Positions 31,309 through 42,300 of a stretch of DNA of 64,000 bases are shown in pieces. Location: contig QWHC01000006.1 of assembly GCA_021404685.1 (NCBI GenBank), positions 124,001 through 188,000 of the forward strand, in the 5' to 3' direction. The notes under the pieces are model-generated. The model saw only the letters and a list, made by a program, of their open reading frames with translations, made no database searches and was not told the origin of the DNA. This DNA is from Chloroflexi bacterium CFX4. Lineage in GTDB: Bacteria > Chloroflexota > Anaerolineae > Aggregatilineales > UBA2796. Position 1 is the first letter of the stretch. The number at the start of each line of letters is the position of its first letter. A program made the translations under genes and the position numbers.

Positions 31309-32028
31309 ATGACTTCAAGACAAACCGCCCGCCGCGAACAACTCGGACTCATCGCCCTTGTGGGCGGCGGCATTTTGATTGTTGCCATCGTCGTCGTGGT
31401 GGCGATGCTTCAGGCGAACGCACCCGTTGCGCCCAGCGCGCCGCCCAGCGTCATACAAGGGCAATTCGCCGATAGCAGCTTGCCAATGCTTGGCAGTCCC
31501 AATGCTCCGATACTGCTCATGGAGTTCTCTAATTTTTCCTGCCCCGGCTGCGCCCAGTATCACCCTGAGGTAAAGCGAATTATTGAAAAGCACGTCAACA
31601 GCGGTGCTGCCGCCCTCATCTTCGCGCCGATGATCTTTGGTGTTGGCGAAGACCCTTCTTACATCGCGGCGCAGGCGGCGCTCTGCGCTGAACGGCAGGG
31701 CAAGTTTTGGCAGATGAGCGATGCCCTCTTTGAGATTCACAACCTGCGCGGCAGCCGCAGCTTTAATCGTTCCAATGTGACGCAGGCTGCCCGCGATCTA
31801 AGTCTAGATGATGCCGCCTTTGCGGATTGCCTCGCCAGTGCCGAGATACCACCTGCCATGCGAAGTGCTGCTGCCATTTTCGAGGCTATGGGTGGGCAAT
31901 ATACACCCTCGCTCATCTACTCGCGTGATGGCGGCAGATCGTGGAATTGGTTCGTTCAGCCCGACGGACGGCGCTATGACTCACAAGTGCCGTTGAGCGC
32001 CGTTGATCAGGTGGTTGGGCAGCGCTAG
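31309..32028 (+). CDS. DsbA-like thioredoxin-fold protein
   Basis: 239 residues. An N-terminal membrane anchor (LIALVGGGILIVAIVVVVAML) is followed by an external thioredoxin fold with active site NFSCPGCAQYH and the cis-Pro region QYTPSLI. This is the DsbA/BdbD class that forms disulfides in exported proteins; a reducing role cannot be excluded. GAGGA lies nine bases before ATG 31309. First chromosomal gene beyond the tRNA, divergent from it. Confidence 0.85.
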   Translation: MTSRQTARREQLGLIALVGGGILIVAIVVVVAMLQANAPVAPSAPPSVIQGQFADSSLPMLGSPNAPILLMEFSNFSCPGCAQYHPEVKRIIEKHVNSGAAALIFAPMIFGVGEDPSYIAAQAALCAERQGKFWQMSDALFEIHNLRGSRSFNRSNVTQAARDLSLDDAAFADCLASAEIPPAMRSAAAIFEAMGGQYTPSLIYSRDGGRSWNWFVQPDGRRYDSQVPLSAVDQVVGQR

Positions 32029-33032
32029 AACTGCACTGCTTCCATACAGTTGCGGTTGCCAGCAACCACTTTCCGCACGCCGCGCATCCAGGCGCCCTGC
32101 ACGAATTTCAGGCACAGGTCAAAGCGCTGTGCCTGAAGCTCAGCATCATCCACATTGGGTGCGGCATAGCGCTCATAAAGCACATAGCCACTCTGCAATT
32201 TTTCGCTTGCCACCTCATAAACGCGGCAGGCGGCTGTGTGCGGATCGTTGATCGGCGTGACGCTGCACGTTGGGCGATCCTGCTCCAAGCGCGAGATGAG
32301 CATCAACACCTTTGGATTGCTGATCACATCTTGGGCAGTTGCCGCTGGCGTCAGATCAATGACTGCCTTTGAGAGGAAACTCTGCCGCTGTTCAAGGTGC
32401 TGCACACCGAGTTTGTCACGGATCAGGTCGGCATATTCGCCCTGAATGCTGCCCGTCCAGACGTTATCGTGCAACGCGCCTTTGTAGAAGTGAATGCCAT
32501 CTTGATCTTGGTGGAAGAAGGTCATCTCAGCGGTGAAGACCTGATAACCTTCGCGCAGCCCTTCAAAAAGATAGACTGATTTGCCCGCACCGCTGCCACC
32601 GCCCACAATGAGCAGTTCGTTGCGCTCAGGATGATAAAATGAGGAAGCGTGCATACTGACAATGCCATGATAGCGCTGCAAGGCTGCCAGCGAATAGCGA
32701 AAGAACAAGCCCATGTTGCCAAAAATGCTATACCGCCGATCAATGACTGCCTGTTCGAGGTAGCTTAAATCGCCGCTGATCCACAAGTGGCGCGGCGCAA
32801 CATGGACGCTTAGTGGCTGGTGCGGCACGTCCAGAAGCACGACCTCCGCGTCGGCAGGCGACTCAGCAGGTGCCTCGCCGACGGTGTAGTAATTGGTCAA
32901 TAGGGATTGCACGTCGCGTGTGCCGAAGTATTCTTCGGCGTGAACCAACCACGCCGCATTGGTCGTAATTTGGAAGACGCTTTCTACAATTTGGAGTTTA
33001 CGCTGATGGAGTGCTTGCGTAGCTGTGTGCAT
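32025..33032 (-). CDS. HprK-like P-loop protein
   Basis: 335 residues. Walker A GGGSGAGKSVYLFEGL near residues 145-160, with a preceding GIVSMHASSFYHP strand pair as in the C-terminal kinase fold of HPr kinase/phosphorylase and related PEP-carboxykinase-like P-loop proteins. No N-terminal HprK domain. Start ATG 33032 is preferred, because ATG 33071 would fall at the end of the terminator of the kinase gene upstream. The target is unknown. The last codons overlap the DsbA-like gene (convergent, four bases). Confidence 0.65.
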   Translation of the reverse strand: MHTATQALHQRKLQIVESVFQITTNAAWLVHAEEYFGTRDVQSLLTNYYTVGEAPAESPADAEVVLLDVPHQPLSVHVAPRHLWISGDLSYLEQAVIDRRYSIFGNMGLFFRYSLAALQRYHGIVSMHASSFYHPERNELLIVGGGSGAGKSVYLFEGLREGYQVFTAEMTFFHQDQDGIHFYKGALHDNVWTGSIQGEYADLIRDKLGVQHLEQRQSFLSKAVIDLTPAATAQDVISNPKVLMLISRLEQDRPTCSVTPINDPHTAACRVYEVASEKLQSGYVLYERYAAPNVDDAELQAQRFDLCLKFVQGAWMRGVRKVVAGNRNCMEAVQF

Positions 33033-33071
33033 GGCTTTTATCTCGATTGCTGTTTGTGCGGCTGAACGCAT

Positions 33072-33106
33072 AAAAAAGGCTCTGCGCCTAATTTTAGCGC
33101 AAAGCC
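33072..33106 (-). terminator. Rho-independent terminator of the kinase gene
   Basis: On the minus strand GGCTTTGCGC, a nine-base loop and GCGCAGAGCC (ten pairs including one G-U) are followed by TTTTTT. It lies 46 bases after the stop of the Ser/Thr kinase gene. Confidence 0.85.
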
Positions 33107-33151
33107 CTTCGCTTTTGAAAGGTGAGAGGGCGCTTCTAGCGCGCTTCGCCG

Positions 33152-35881
33152 TTAGCGCACATCTATAGGCAGCACCCAGCTTACCACGCGCCCTGTGCTG
33201 CTGCTCTGCGCGCAAAGGGTGATAAGCTGCTGACCGGGCGGCAGATTCTCAAAGCGCACCACGTAGCCGCTGTTCACATGTGTGGTATTCAGCCCATAGG
33301 CAGCCCTGAAGGCATCCACTACATCCGGGCGCGCCTGATCAGGAATGCTGACTGCCAAAATGCGCCCACTTTGGCTAGAGCAGCTATTGCCCTCAAAGGC
33401 GGTGATGCTGCTGATGCCGGCGCTGTCGTTGTTGGCGCTGCGGCTGCCATCGAACGACCAGCCTAAGATATTGAAGTCTTTCTCGACCACCAAGGCATTG
33501 ATGCTTGTATCCACCTGCGCGGCGGTTGGTTGATCAACCCACAGGCGCAGACTCTCGAAGCGCACCTGTGCGCCGCCGCTCACATTGACCAGCCGATCCG
33601 TCACCCAACCGTAGATTGTTTCGCCGTTCGGACGCCGAATAGCGACGTTCAACCACAGCTGGTTTGCCTCATCCCTAAACGGATTGTTATCGCTGATGAC
33701 GAAATCGCTCTGGGCAAGGATGGTGACCTCTGTGCCGTTTGGAATGGCGACCACCACATCATAGCGCGATGACGGTCCGCGCCGCACGTTGACGTTGCCC
33801 GAACTTCTGATGAAGCCCGTCAAACCGACACGATCATCAATGGGCGGGATGGGCGTTGGGGTGGCGGTTGGCGTCTCGGTCGGTGTAGCAGTTGGCGTCT
33901 CGGTTGGCGTAGGGGTATGGGTTGGTGTAGGGCTTGGCGTTGCGCTCGGCGTGATTGTAGGCGTGGGTGTGTTGGTCGGTGTGGCGCTCGGCGTAAAGCT
34001 AGGTGTGGGTGTGGGCGTGCGCGTCGCTAGGGTTGCCGTCGCCGTCTGATCCATACTGATGCGCGTTAGGGCGATGGATTGAATGGTCGCTTCAGCATTC
34101 AGGGTTGCCGCCTGATTGGTAACTTGGGCAATGGCGGTTTGTGCCTGCTCAGTTTGTAGTGCCTGTACGGTCTGTGCCTGTAGGGTGAGTTGTGCTTGTG
34201 CTGTCTCGGCGGCAATGGCAAGGCGCGCCTCACTGGTCTGCGTTAAGTCAGGCGTTGGTGTGAGGGTCGGTACGATGATGAGCATACCACCTGTAGGCGT
34301 CTCAGTCGGTGCATCGGGCGGCGGCACCTGTGTCGCAGAGGTCTCTGTGGCAGACACCTCTGTCGGCGCTACCTCTGTAGGGGGCGGTGCATCGGTGGCA
34401 TCAGGCGCTGACTCGGTGGGCGCTTCCGTCACGGTCAGCGGTGCTTCCGTTGCGGATGGCACCTCAGTCGTGTCGGGATTGCTGGTCGCCTCGGTAGGCG
34501 GCATGTCGGTTGCTGGCGGCGCCTCTGTCGCGTCAGGATCGACGGTCGATTCGGGCGTGACTGGCACAACGACAATGCCGGCGGTTGGCGCTTCGGTGGG
34601 CAGCCGCGGTGCGGCAGCCGTTTGCGTGGCTTCCAGTGAAAGTGCCACAGATGTGCCGAATTGCAGGGTCTGTTCGGCAGCAACTGCCGTCTCGGTCTGG
34701 TTGAGGTTTTCTTGATTGGACTGTGTTAACAGCAACGCAATCGCACCGACTGCCAAGATGATCAAGATCAAGCCCAAGAGCGCCACCAACGGGAAGGCAC
34801 GCCGTCCGCGTGGTGCAGGATCAGGGTCAGCAGCCAGTGGCGTGCTGCGGCGTGGTTTCTCTTCGGACACAGTGCCGCCTAAGGGCGTGAGCCGCATCCG
34901 TTCGACTTCGGGCTGCGGTGGCTGCTGAACAGGCACAGGCGTTGAAGGCGCAACAGGCGATGGAATCTGCTTGGAAGTGAGCTGGAAGGTGAAGAAGCCC
35001 GTTGTTTTTTCCTTCTCCTCCACCATATCCGCCGCCGCTTTGAAGTCTCGCGCAAAGTGCGAGATGGTGTCGTAGCGTTCGTTAGGGTCTTTGGCGATGG
35101 CACGCCCAATCGCAACAGAGAGCGCCTCCGGGGTGCCAGCCCGCAAAGTATGGGCTGGGACTGGCACCTCGTTGATATGTTTGTGCATCAGCGCATAGGG
35201 CGCATCCACTGGCACTTCAAAAGGCATTTTGCCCGTCACCAGCGTATAGACGACCAAGCCAAGCGCATATTGGTCAACTTTAGGTGTGAGCGTCTCGCCG
35301 CGCCACTGTTCGGGTGCCATGTAGGCAACCGTCCCCATCGAGGTGCCGGGCATCGTCACCTGAGAGGCAATGTCCAGCGGCTTAGCAATACCAAAATCCA
35401 CCAAATAGGGCGTGCCGTTCTCATCAAACATGATGTTGCTCGGTTTAATATCACGGTGGATAATGTTCTGGCGGTGTGCGTAGTCCAGCGCGCTGCCGAT
35501 CTTGGTGAGCATATCGGCAATTTCGTTGAGCGAGAGCAGTTGTGCGCTCGTCTCACGGCGCTCACGGACGCGATCACCCAGTGATCCGCCGCGCAGCAGG
35601 CGCATTGCCATGTAGTTGACGCCCATCTGGGTGCCGTAGGTGTAAATCGCCACGATATGCGGATGATCCATTGAGGCAGCAATTTGCGCTTCACGGGTGA
35701 AGCGCTCAATGAAACCATCTTCCATGTTAAATTGCTGCGCCAATACCTTAACCGCCACATTGCGCTTAAGGTTTGCCTGATAGCCGAGATAGACCTCCGC
35801 CATGCCGCCGCGCCCGATGAGTTCTTTCAGTTCATACTCACCAAGCTTTTGCCCGACTAAATTACGGTTGTTCATGTACAT
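33152..35881 (-). CDS. PknB-type Ser/Thr kinase with SH3 sensor
   Basis: 909 residues. Kinase domain (about 15-280) with GRGGMAEVY, VAVKVL, HRDIKPSNIMFD, DFGIAKP and APEQWRGE. A membrane span at about 360-385 (LVALLGLILIILAVGAIALL) is followed by Thr/Pro-rich and Ala/Gln/Thr coiled segments and a TPTPT stalk (about 613-680). An SH3-type domain (about 682-775, NVNVRRGPSSRYDVV) and a further external domain close the protein. Probably senses wall fragments and signals inside. The start is ATG 35881 (or 35875). Stands alone, ended by the terminator at 33,072. Confidence 0.88.
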   Translation of the reverse strand: MYMNNRNLVGQKLGEYELKELIGRGGMAEVYLGYQANLKRNVAVKVLAQQFNMEDGFIERFTREAQIAASMDHPHIVAIYTYGTQMGVNYMAMRLLRGGSLGDRVRERRETSAQLLSLNEIADMLTKIGSALDYAHRQNIIHRDIKPSNIMFDENGTPYLVDFGIAKPLDIASQVTMPGTSMGTVAYMAPEQWRGETLTPKVDQYALGLVVYTLVTGKMPFEVPVDAPYALMHKHINEVPVPAHTLRAGTPEALSVAIGRAIAKDPNERYDTISHFARDFKAAADMVEEKEKTTGFFTFQLTSKQIPSPVAPSTPVPVQQPPQPEVERMRLTPLGGTVSEEKPRRSTPLAADPDPAPRGRRAFPLVALLGLILIILAVGAIALLLTQSNQENLNQTETAVAAEQTLQFGTSVALSLEATQTAAAPRLPTEAPTAGIVVVPVTPESTVDPDATEAPPATDMPPTEATSNPDTTEVPSATEAPLTVTEAPTESAPDATDAPPPTEVAPTEVSATETSATQVPPPDAPTETPTGGMLIIVPTLTPTPDLTQTSEARLAIAAETAQAQLTLQAQTVQALQTEQAQTAIAQVTNQAATLNAEATIQSIALTRISMDQTATATLATRTPTPTPSFTPSATPTNTPTPTITPSATPSPTPTHTPTPTETPTATPTETPTATPTPIPPIDDRVGLTGFIRSSGNVNVRRGPSSRYDVVVAIPNGTEVTILAQSDFVISDNNPFRDEANQLWLNVAIRRPNGETIYGWVTDRLVNVSGGAQVRFESLRLWVDQPTAAQVDTSINALVVEKDFNILGWSFDGSRSANNDSAGISSITAFEGNSCSSQSGRILAVSIPDQARPDVVDAFRAAYGLNTTHVNSGYVVRFENLPPGQQLITLCAQSSSTGRVVSWVLPIDVR

Positions 35882-35982
35882 AGGGTTGCCCTGAGCATTC
35901 GATTGCCTGAGTTGTTTGCCGTTTTACTGAATCCTAACCGACAATTGTAGATGATCTCCCTATAAGAAAGCGAGACCTGACT

Positions 35983-36648
35983 ATGCCGCTCAAGATTAAC
36001 ATGCTGACGCTTGGTTTGGCACAGACGAACTGCTTTATCCTTGGTGATGAGGCGACCAAGACTGCCATCCTGATTGACGCGCCAGATAATGCGCCTATTA
36101 TACTCAACAATTTGGAACGGGAAGGCTGGCAATTGGTTGGCATTCTTGCCACACACGCCCACTGGGATCACGTGCGCGCTGTGCGCGGCGTGAAGGAAGC
36201 CACTGGCGCGCCGTTCTACCTGCACGCGGACGACCTGCCGCTGCTGGAGAACATGCCTGCTCGCGTCAAACAACTGAGCGGACAAGACGAACTGCCCGCG
36301 CCACAGCCGGACGTGCTGGTGACGGCTGGCAGCACGCTCGAATTTCCCGCTATGCGTTTTGAGGTGCGCTTCACGCCCGGACACACGCCCGGTCATGTCA
36401 GCTACATCCTACACGAAGGCGCGGTTGCCTTCAGCGGCGATTGCCTTTTTGAGGGCAGCATCGGGCGCACTGATTTTCCCAACGCCGATTTCGGCACACT
36501 GATGGAGTCGATCTTCAATCAACTGCTCAGCTTGCCCGATGATTATACCGTAGCTTGTGGGCATGGGCGCACTACCACCATCGCCCAAGAGCGCCACACC
36601 AACCCTTTCATCGCGGATTGGTTGGCGCGGCGTGGTGGTCAACGCTGA
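35983..36648 (+). CDS. Metallo-beta-lactamase-fold hydrolase (glyoxalase II-like)
   Basis: 221 residues with the two-metal motif THAHWDH, the second ligand set TPGHTPGH, SGDCLF and the final GHG. Length and motifs match the small glyoxalase II/YcbL group that splits thioesters. Divergent from the kinase. Its 3' end overlaps the methyltransferase start. Confidence 0.85.
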   Translation: MPLKINMLTLGLAQTNCFILGDEATKTAILIDAPDNAPIILNNLEREGWQLVGILATHAHWDHVRAVRGVKEATGAPFYLHADDLPLLENMPARVKQLSGQDELPAPQPDVLVTAGSTLEFPAMRFEVRFTPGHTPGHVSYILHEGAVAFSGDCLFEGSIGRTDFPNADFGTLMESIFNQLLSLPDDYTVACGHGRTTTIAQERHTNPFIADWLARRGGQR

Positions 36649-37153
36649 GGCGCGCCGTTTGCACAGCCTCTTGGCGCAGTTGCCACAGCGTCACAGCCTG
36701 CTTGATCTCGGCTGTGGCACTTGTGCTGAATTTCTGATTTACTTTGCAGCAGGCGCACAGCGCGTTTGCGGCGTAGATTGGGATCAGTTAGCGTTGCGTG
36801 CGGCTCAGCGTGTGCAGCGCTTGCATCAGGTTGCTTGGCTGCGTCTGATCTACGCCGATCTGCGCGAGGTTGCCTTTGCGCCGCACGCCTTCGATGCCAT
36901 CCTGATCCGCCATCCAGACATAGAGCGTGCGCCTTCGGTTTGGCAGGCGGTCTTAGGGCGCTTGCCACGCTGGTTGAAGCCACACAGCAGGCTGCTCATC
37001 ACAACCTACAGCCTCTCTGAGCTGGCGCACATGCGCGCTTTGTGTGCGGCGATCAGTGCGCTGCGCGCCGCGCCGCTGGATGAACAACTCCTGGCGCCAG
37101 CGGCGCTCTCTGGGCGAGATTCCTACGCGCTGTGTTATGCGCTCAGCACATAA
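36632..37153 (+). CDS. SAM-dependent methyltransferase
   Basis: 173 residues from GTG 36632 (GTG 36635 also possible), overlapping the hydrolase gene by 17 bases. SAM motif I LLDLGCGTCAEF, then CGVDWDQ (acidic ligand) and YADLREVAF. Substrate unknown. Its last 11 bases overlap the convergent peptidase gene. Confidence 0.7.
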   Translation: MVVNAEARRLHSLLAQLPQRHSLLDLGCGTCAEFLIYFAAGAQRVCGVDWDQLALRAAQRVQRLHQVAWLRLIYADLREVAFAPHAFDAILIRHPDIERAPSVWQAVLGRLPRWLKPHSRLLITTYSLSELAHMRALCAAISALRAAPLDEQLLAPAALSGRDSYALCYALST

Positions 37154-38579
37154 TGCCAACGCGGGCGCAGAAGGTTGGGCGCAGATCAATAGCGGTTTGT
37201 GCCTGCACTGCACTGAACAACTGGAATGGTGTGCCGACGCCAAGGTTTACCTGCTGCACATAGGCGCTTAGCCCTGCCAAGAGCGCGTTATCGCCGATCT
37301 GTTCGCCAAGCTGCCGCAAAAAGACCGCACCGCCACCGTAGATGGTACTCATGTAATCGTTAAAGTCGCGGAAGTCGTCCAAGGCGGTGTTGATTGGGCG
37401 CGCCGTCGTGATGCGGTTATACCACGTCAGCACGTGCGACCAGTATTCCTCAGCAGCGTTTGGGCTGCCATAGGCGGTATATTTGTAGAACAGGTAGGCG
37501 GCAACTTGCGTCAGGCTTTCATCCAGCCAGGCGTGCCGCAGCGTATCGTTGCCGGCAATGCCATAAAACCATTGGTGCGCCACCTCATGGGCGGTGATGA
37601 AACGCCGATAAACGTAGGTGCGGTCGTTGTTCACGAAAATGAGCGTCGGATATTCCTCACCGCCGCTAGGGAAGCGCATGGCGATCACGCTCAATTCGGC
37701 GTAGGGATAAGGGCTGATCACACGGTCAAAATAATTGAAGGCGGCAACGCTGATTTGGGCAATCTCCTGCGCGCCGACGGGATCGCCGCTGTACAGGATG
37801 CGGATCGGCACATTGGCGCCGGTCGCCTCGATCACGTTCCAGCCGCGCACCTGCACCAGCACGAAATTCCGCACAGGCCCTGTCACAATCGTGTAGGTTG
37901 TGGTGCCATCGCCGTTGTCTGCGCCACCCTTCAGCGAACCAACAAACCACGTACCGAAGTTGTTTGGCGCCCGCACGCGCACCGCATACAACGCCGATTC
38001 GGTGTAGGCGTAATCTAGCCCTTTGGTTGCCACATCTTGCCGCCAGCCCGATGAGTCGTAGACGGCGACCATGGGCAGCGGCTCACTGACGTAGAAGAAA
38101 CTGCTGTTCGCAGGAATGCTGATCGTGTAGTCGAACTCAAAGGTTGCTGTGCCATTCGGCGGCAGCGGCGCAGGCAGCGCAATAGCATAGACGGTGGCGT
38201 TAGCATCGCGCACTTGCCCACTGATCGGCGCACCGTTCAGGCTAACCGCGTTCACGCGCATTTGGCGCGCCTGGTGGACGGGATGGTTCGGATAGAGGCG
38301 GAAGATCACCTCGTTTTGCGGCAGACTGCTGGCGTTCACGTAGATCACACGCGCTTTGCCCGTCAGCACGCCGCGCTGATGGTCAACATCTAGCGCCAAC
38401 AGGTAGCGCGTGCGGTTGGTGAAGGCAGTTGCTAAGCCACCAAAGCCTGCCCTTGCCCAGATCGGATCGGTTAAGAGTGCTTCATCGGGTAGGCTGGGCA
38501 GCCCTGCGGCGCGGATCGGCGCTGGCAGCGCCACAGCCAACAGCGCAAAGCTGATTATCAAGAGGATGAAACGTCGCAT
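37143..38579 (-). CDS. Exported M1-family-like metallopeptidase
   Basis: 478 residues with a signal peptide (FILLIISFALLAVALPAPIRA), an N-terminal beta domain, and the gluzincin site HEVAHQWFY (about residue 343) plus the third zinc ligand in WLDESLT. The GxMEN-type segment is replaced by SGGEEYPTLIFV, so it belongs to a divergent M1 branch. It probably cuts peptides outside the cell. Confidence 0.82.
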   Translation of the reverse strand: MRRFILLIISFALLAVALPAPIRAAGLPSLPDEALLTDPIWARAGFGGLATAFTNRTRYLLALDVDHQRGVLTGKARVIYVNASSLPQNEVIFRLYPNHPVHQARQMRVNAVSLNGAPISGQVRDANATVYAIALPAPLPPNGTATFEFDYTISIPANSSFFYVSEPLPMVAVYDSSGWRQDVATKGLDYAYTESALYAVRVRAPNNFGTWFVGSLKGGADNGDGTTTYTIVTGPVRNFVLVQVRGWNVIEATGANVPIRILYSGDPVGAQEIAQISVAAFNYFDRVISPYPYAELSVIAMRFPSGGEEYPTLIFVNNDRTYVYRRFITAHEVAHQWFYGIAGNDTLRHAWLDESLTQVAAYLFYKYTAYGSPNAAEEYWSHVLTWYNRITTARPINTALDDFRDFNDYMSTIYGGGAVFLRQLGEQIGDNALLAGLSAYVQQVNLGVGTPFQLFSAVQAQTAIDLRPTFCARVGIMC

Positions 38580-38588
38580 GTCAAGCCC

Positions 38589-39107
38589 TCATCGGATTGC
38601 CGTTGCCACAGCAGTGCAGGCGAGAGTCACCACGCCCAAGGCGAGGTTCAGTGCGGTAAGGCGTTGCTCACGATGGCGCAGACGAGCGGCTTCGCCGTCA
38701 TCTTTGCCGCGTTGCGCCAGGAGTGCCGCACGTTCTAGAGCAGGTAGCACGCCAAACTGCATCAGCGCACCAACACCAATCATGCCGAATACAGCGATAT
38801 GCTTGATCAGCATCGCCCGTGACCAGTCGTTATCGAACTGCAAGAAGCCTGTGTAGTGCGGACTGGCGCTCATCTGGAATAAACCGGTGGTCAGCAGCAC
38901 CAACAAGCTGAGGTTTGCCACCACCTGAAAGCGCTTTCGCAAGCGATCCAGCAGGCTGAGCAGCGCAGCACTGCCTTCGCTGCGCGCCAAGAGTGCGCGT
39001 GCATCGGGCATGATGATGAGCGAGAGCAGCAGTAAGCCGCCAAGCCATGCAACGGTTGCCAGCAGGTGCAAAAAGAGACTGAGCGTAAGCAACCAGTCGG
39101 TGACCAT
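38589..39107 (-). CDS. CopD-like membrane protein
   Basis: 172 residues with four spans. HLLATVAWLGG near the start and IKHIAVFGMIGVGAL later recall the CopD/DUF2269-like family, with His residues inside spans that may bind copper or haem. The gene follows the peptidase divergence with a nine-base gap and may be its operon partner. Substrate not known. Confidence 0.6.
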   Translation of the reverse strand: MVTDWLLTLSLFLHLLATVAWLGGLLLLSLIIMPDARALLARSEGSAALLSLLDRLRKRFQVVANLSLLVLLTTGLFQMSASPHYTGFLQFDNDWSRAMLIKHIAVFGMIGVGALMQFGVLPALERAALLAQRGKDDGEAARLRHREQRLTALNLALGVVTLACTAVATAIR

Positions 39108-39326
39108 GTGCCTTTACCCAATTGTGTGGACGATGGCTGTCATTGTGGCATTGATACGGCGGCGTTGTCAAATAGGCGCGCTGAATGCTAGGCTATCTGC
39201 GGGCAGGCTTCCGCCGATATTGACATTCCTCTCCTTTCTTCTTATGCTTTAGCGAAGTGTGGCGGCTGCTTGGCCCGACGCACACCATCAGCGCGACATA
39301 CGGCAAACAGATAAGATTTTTGCGGC

Positions 39327-42300
39327 ATGATCACAGAGCGTTACGAACTTTTTGAAACAATTGGGCAAGGCGGCATGGGCGTTGTCTACCGCGCCTATGA
39401 CCGCCTGACGCACACGCACGTCGCGCTCAAATCCATTGCTGCCCTCAGCCCGCACCTTTCCCCAGCCGCACGCGATGCACTCGGTACTGATCTTAACCTC
39501 GCCCTCTCTCACGAGTTCCAACTGCTGGCAACCATGCGCCATCCGCATGTGATCAGCGTGCTGGACTATGGCTTTGGTGAGGATCGGCGACCGTTCTTCA
39601 CAATGGAGCTGCTGACCAACGCGCAGAGCATCCTAAGTGCGGCGCGGAATCTGCCCTTTGCCGATCAGGTGCGGCTGCTTGGGCAGACCTTGCAGGCACT
39701 GAGCTACCTACATCGGCGCGGCGTGCTGCACCGCGATTTGAAGCCTGCCAACGTCCTGATTGACTCACGCGGGCAGGCAAAAGTGCTGGATTTCGGCTTG
39801 GCAGCATTGGCAGACCGTGTCGAAGGTGCGGCTGGCACGCTTGGCTACATCGCGCCGGAAGTCTTTCAAGGCGGCAAGGCAACCGCCGCCGCTGATCTGT
39901 ACGCCTTCGGTGTGATTGCCTTTGAGGTGTTCAGCGGCGCGCCCTTTTTCGATCCGAACAAGCCAACCACTTCGTGGGTTAATCGGCTGACCACCTACCA
40001 CGCGCCTGAGGTTGGCAACCTGCCCGTGCCAGACGCCATGCGCGCCCTAGTGCTGCGTCTGATGGCGGCGGAGCCTGCGGCGCGCTATACCGATGCACAC
40101 AGCACCCTTGAGTCGCTCTACGCGGCGGCAGAGCTGCCACTGCCACAAGAGAACGCGCCGATCCGTGAAGGCTTTTTACAGAGTGCGCGCTTTGTGGAGC
40201 GCGAGGCAGAGATCAGGCTCTTCACGAATGCGCTGGAGAACTTGTTGAAAGGGGAAGGCAGCACATGGTTGGTTGGCGGCGAGAGTGGCGTTGGGAAATC
40301 GCGCTTGGTGCGTGAGGTGCGCGCTCATGCTCTTGTGCGCGGCGTGCCAACGGCTGTTGGGCAGGCTGAACTGCAAAACGGCGCGCCCTTTCAGGCATGG
40401 CAGCCTATTTTGAAGGTCTTGGCACTCAAGGCGCAGCCAACAGCACAACAGCTTGGCGTGTTGCGCGCCGTTGTGCCAGACCTTGCCGATTGGTCGCGGC
40501 AATCGGCAGAAATGCCGCAACCGTTGCCGCCTTCCGCCGCCCAAGACCGCTTCTTTGCGGCGGTCAGTGCGCTATGCCAGCAGCACGCTTCGCCATTGCT
40601 CATCGTGCTGGAGGATTTTCACCAAGCGGATAGCGATAGCCTTGCCCTGCTTGGCTGGCTGACGCGCCTTAAGCTGCCAAACCTGCTCATCATCGCCACC
40701 TACCGCGATGATGAAGCACCGCACCTGACGGAAGCGATGCCGCAAGCCTACCCGCTGCGCCTTGTGCGCCTATCTGAGGAAGGTGTGCGCCAACTGAGCA
40801 GTTCGATTGTTGGGCAATTGTCGCCGTCCTTGGTTCAGACGTTGTGGCGTGAGACGGAAGGGAACGCCTTCTTCCTTGTCGAAACTATCCGCACGCTTGC
40901 CGAAGAAGCCGGCTACCTGGCGCATGTGAGCAATGCGCCTATGCCTGAGCAGATTGAGGCGGACGCTGTGCGGCACGTCGTGGCGAACCGCTTGGCGCGT
41001 GTGCCAGCGGCGGCGCGCCATATGGTGGATATGGCAGCCGTTGGCGGACGCTGGCTGAACTTGCCCTTGCTGGCTGAGGTCGGCATTGCCGATTGTGAAC
41101 GGCTAGTTGAACACTGCGCCGAATTTGCCGTGTTTGAGGTGAGCGAAGGGCGTTGGCGCTTCAGCCACGACAAGCTGCGCGAAGGCGTCTTGGCGCGCCT
41201 TGCACCAGATCAGCGCCGCACATTGCATCAGCAGGTTGGCGAGGCACTTGAACGGCTCACCAATGGCGATTCGTTGCTGCCTGTGGTGGAATTAGCCCAC
41301 CACTTTGCCCAAAGTGGCGATGAAAGCCGTGAGCAGCGCTATGTGGTGTTGGCAGCCCGCCAAGCCGCCGATCAATTTGCCAACAACACCGCGCTAGGCT
41401 ACATCGCCCGTGCGCTGGCACTAATGCCCGTTGATCAGCACCAAGCCCGTTACGACCTGCTGCTGCTGCGCGAGGGTGTTTATAACTTGCAAGGCGAGCG
41501 AGTGCTGCAAGCGGCGGATCAAGATGCCCTCGCCACCCTCGCAGAGCAAATCGGCAGCCCGCGGCTTCAGGCAGAAGTTGCTGTGCGGCGCACGAACCTT
41601 TACGAAGTGACGGGGCGCTTTCGATTGGCGCGCCAGCAAGGCGAAACAGCTATTGCGTTGGCACAGGCTGCCGATGCACCCCACCTTGAGGCAGAAGCGC
41701 GCTTCCGCTTAGGGCGCACCTACCGCCGCCTGCGCCAGTTTGAGCAGTCCGTTGAGCAGCTACAGCAAAGCGTGGCGCTCTGCCGTCAGCATGGCTTGGC
41801 TGCCCTTGAGAGCGATGCGCTGCGCGCCACTGGCTTCACCCTCTCCGAGATGCGCCGCTATCAAGAAGCGCGAACGCACCTTGAGGCAGCCCTGACCCTT
41901 GCCACACGCATTGGGCATCGTATTTCGCAAGGGCTGACCAACATTGCCCTCGCCGATACACTAAACAGGCTAGGGGAGCTGGAGAACGCCCGTCACTGCG
42001 CGGATGAGGGCTTGCGGCTGTGCCAGCAAACAGGCGATAGGTGGGGCGAGAGTTGGGCGTATGCCAACGTAGGCGTCATCTTTGCCATCCGCGGGCAGCT
42101 TGGCGAGGCACTGGCAGCCTTTCAGCAGTCTGAGGCACTCGCCGAAGCTACTCAAGAGATCGGCACGCAGATGATGGTGTTGGTTGCCATCTCCGATATT
42201 TATCGGATTTGCGGCGCACTGCCCGAAGCGCTCAGCACTTACCAGAAATCCCAACAGCTTGCCGCGGCGCACCAGATCGCCGTGCCGAACTTCATGCATT

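Noticed and set aside
33838..34040. Repetitive DNA that could look like a tandem-repeat locus or CRISPR
   Set aside because: It is a coding TPTPT stalk with irregular units; no spacers or constant repeats. No CRISPR array was seen anywhere in the window.
34116..34715. Val/Gly/Ser-rich plus-strand frame of 199 codons
   Set aside because: It is the antisense shadow of the Thr/Pro/Ala region of the kinase gene.
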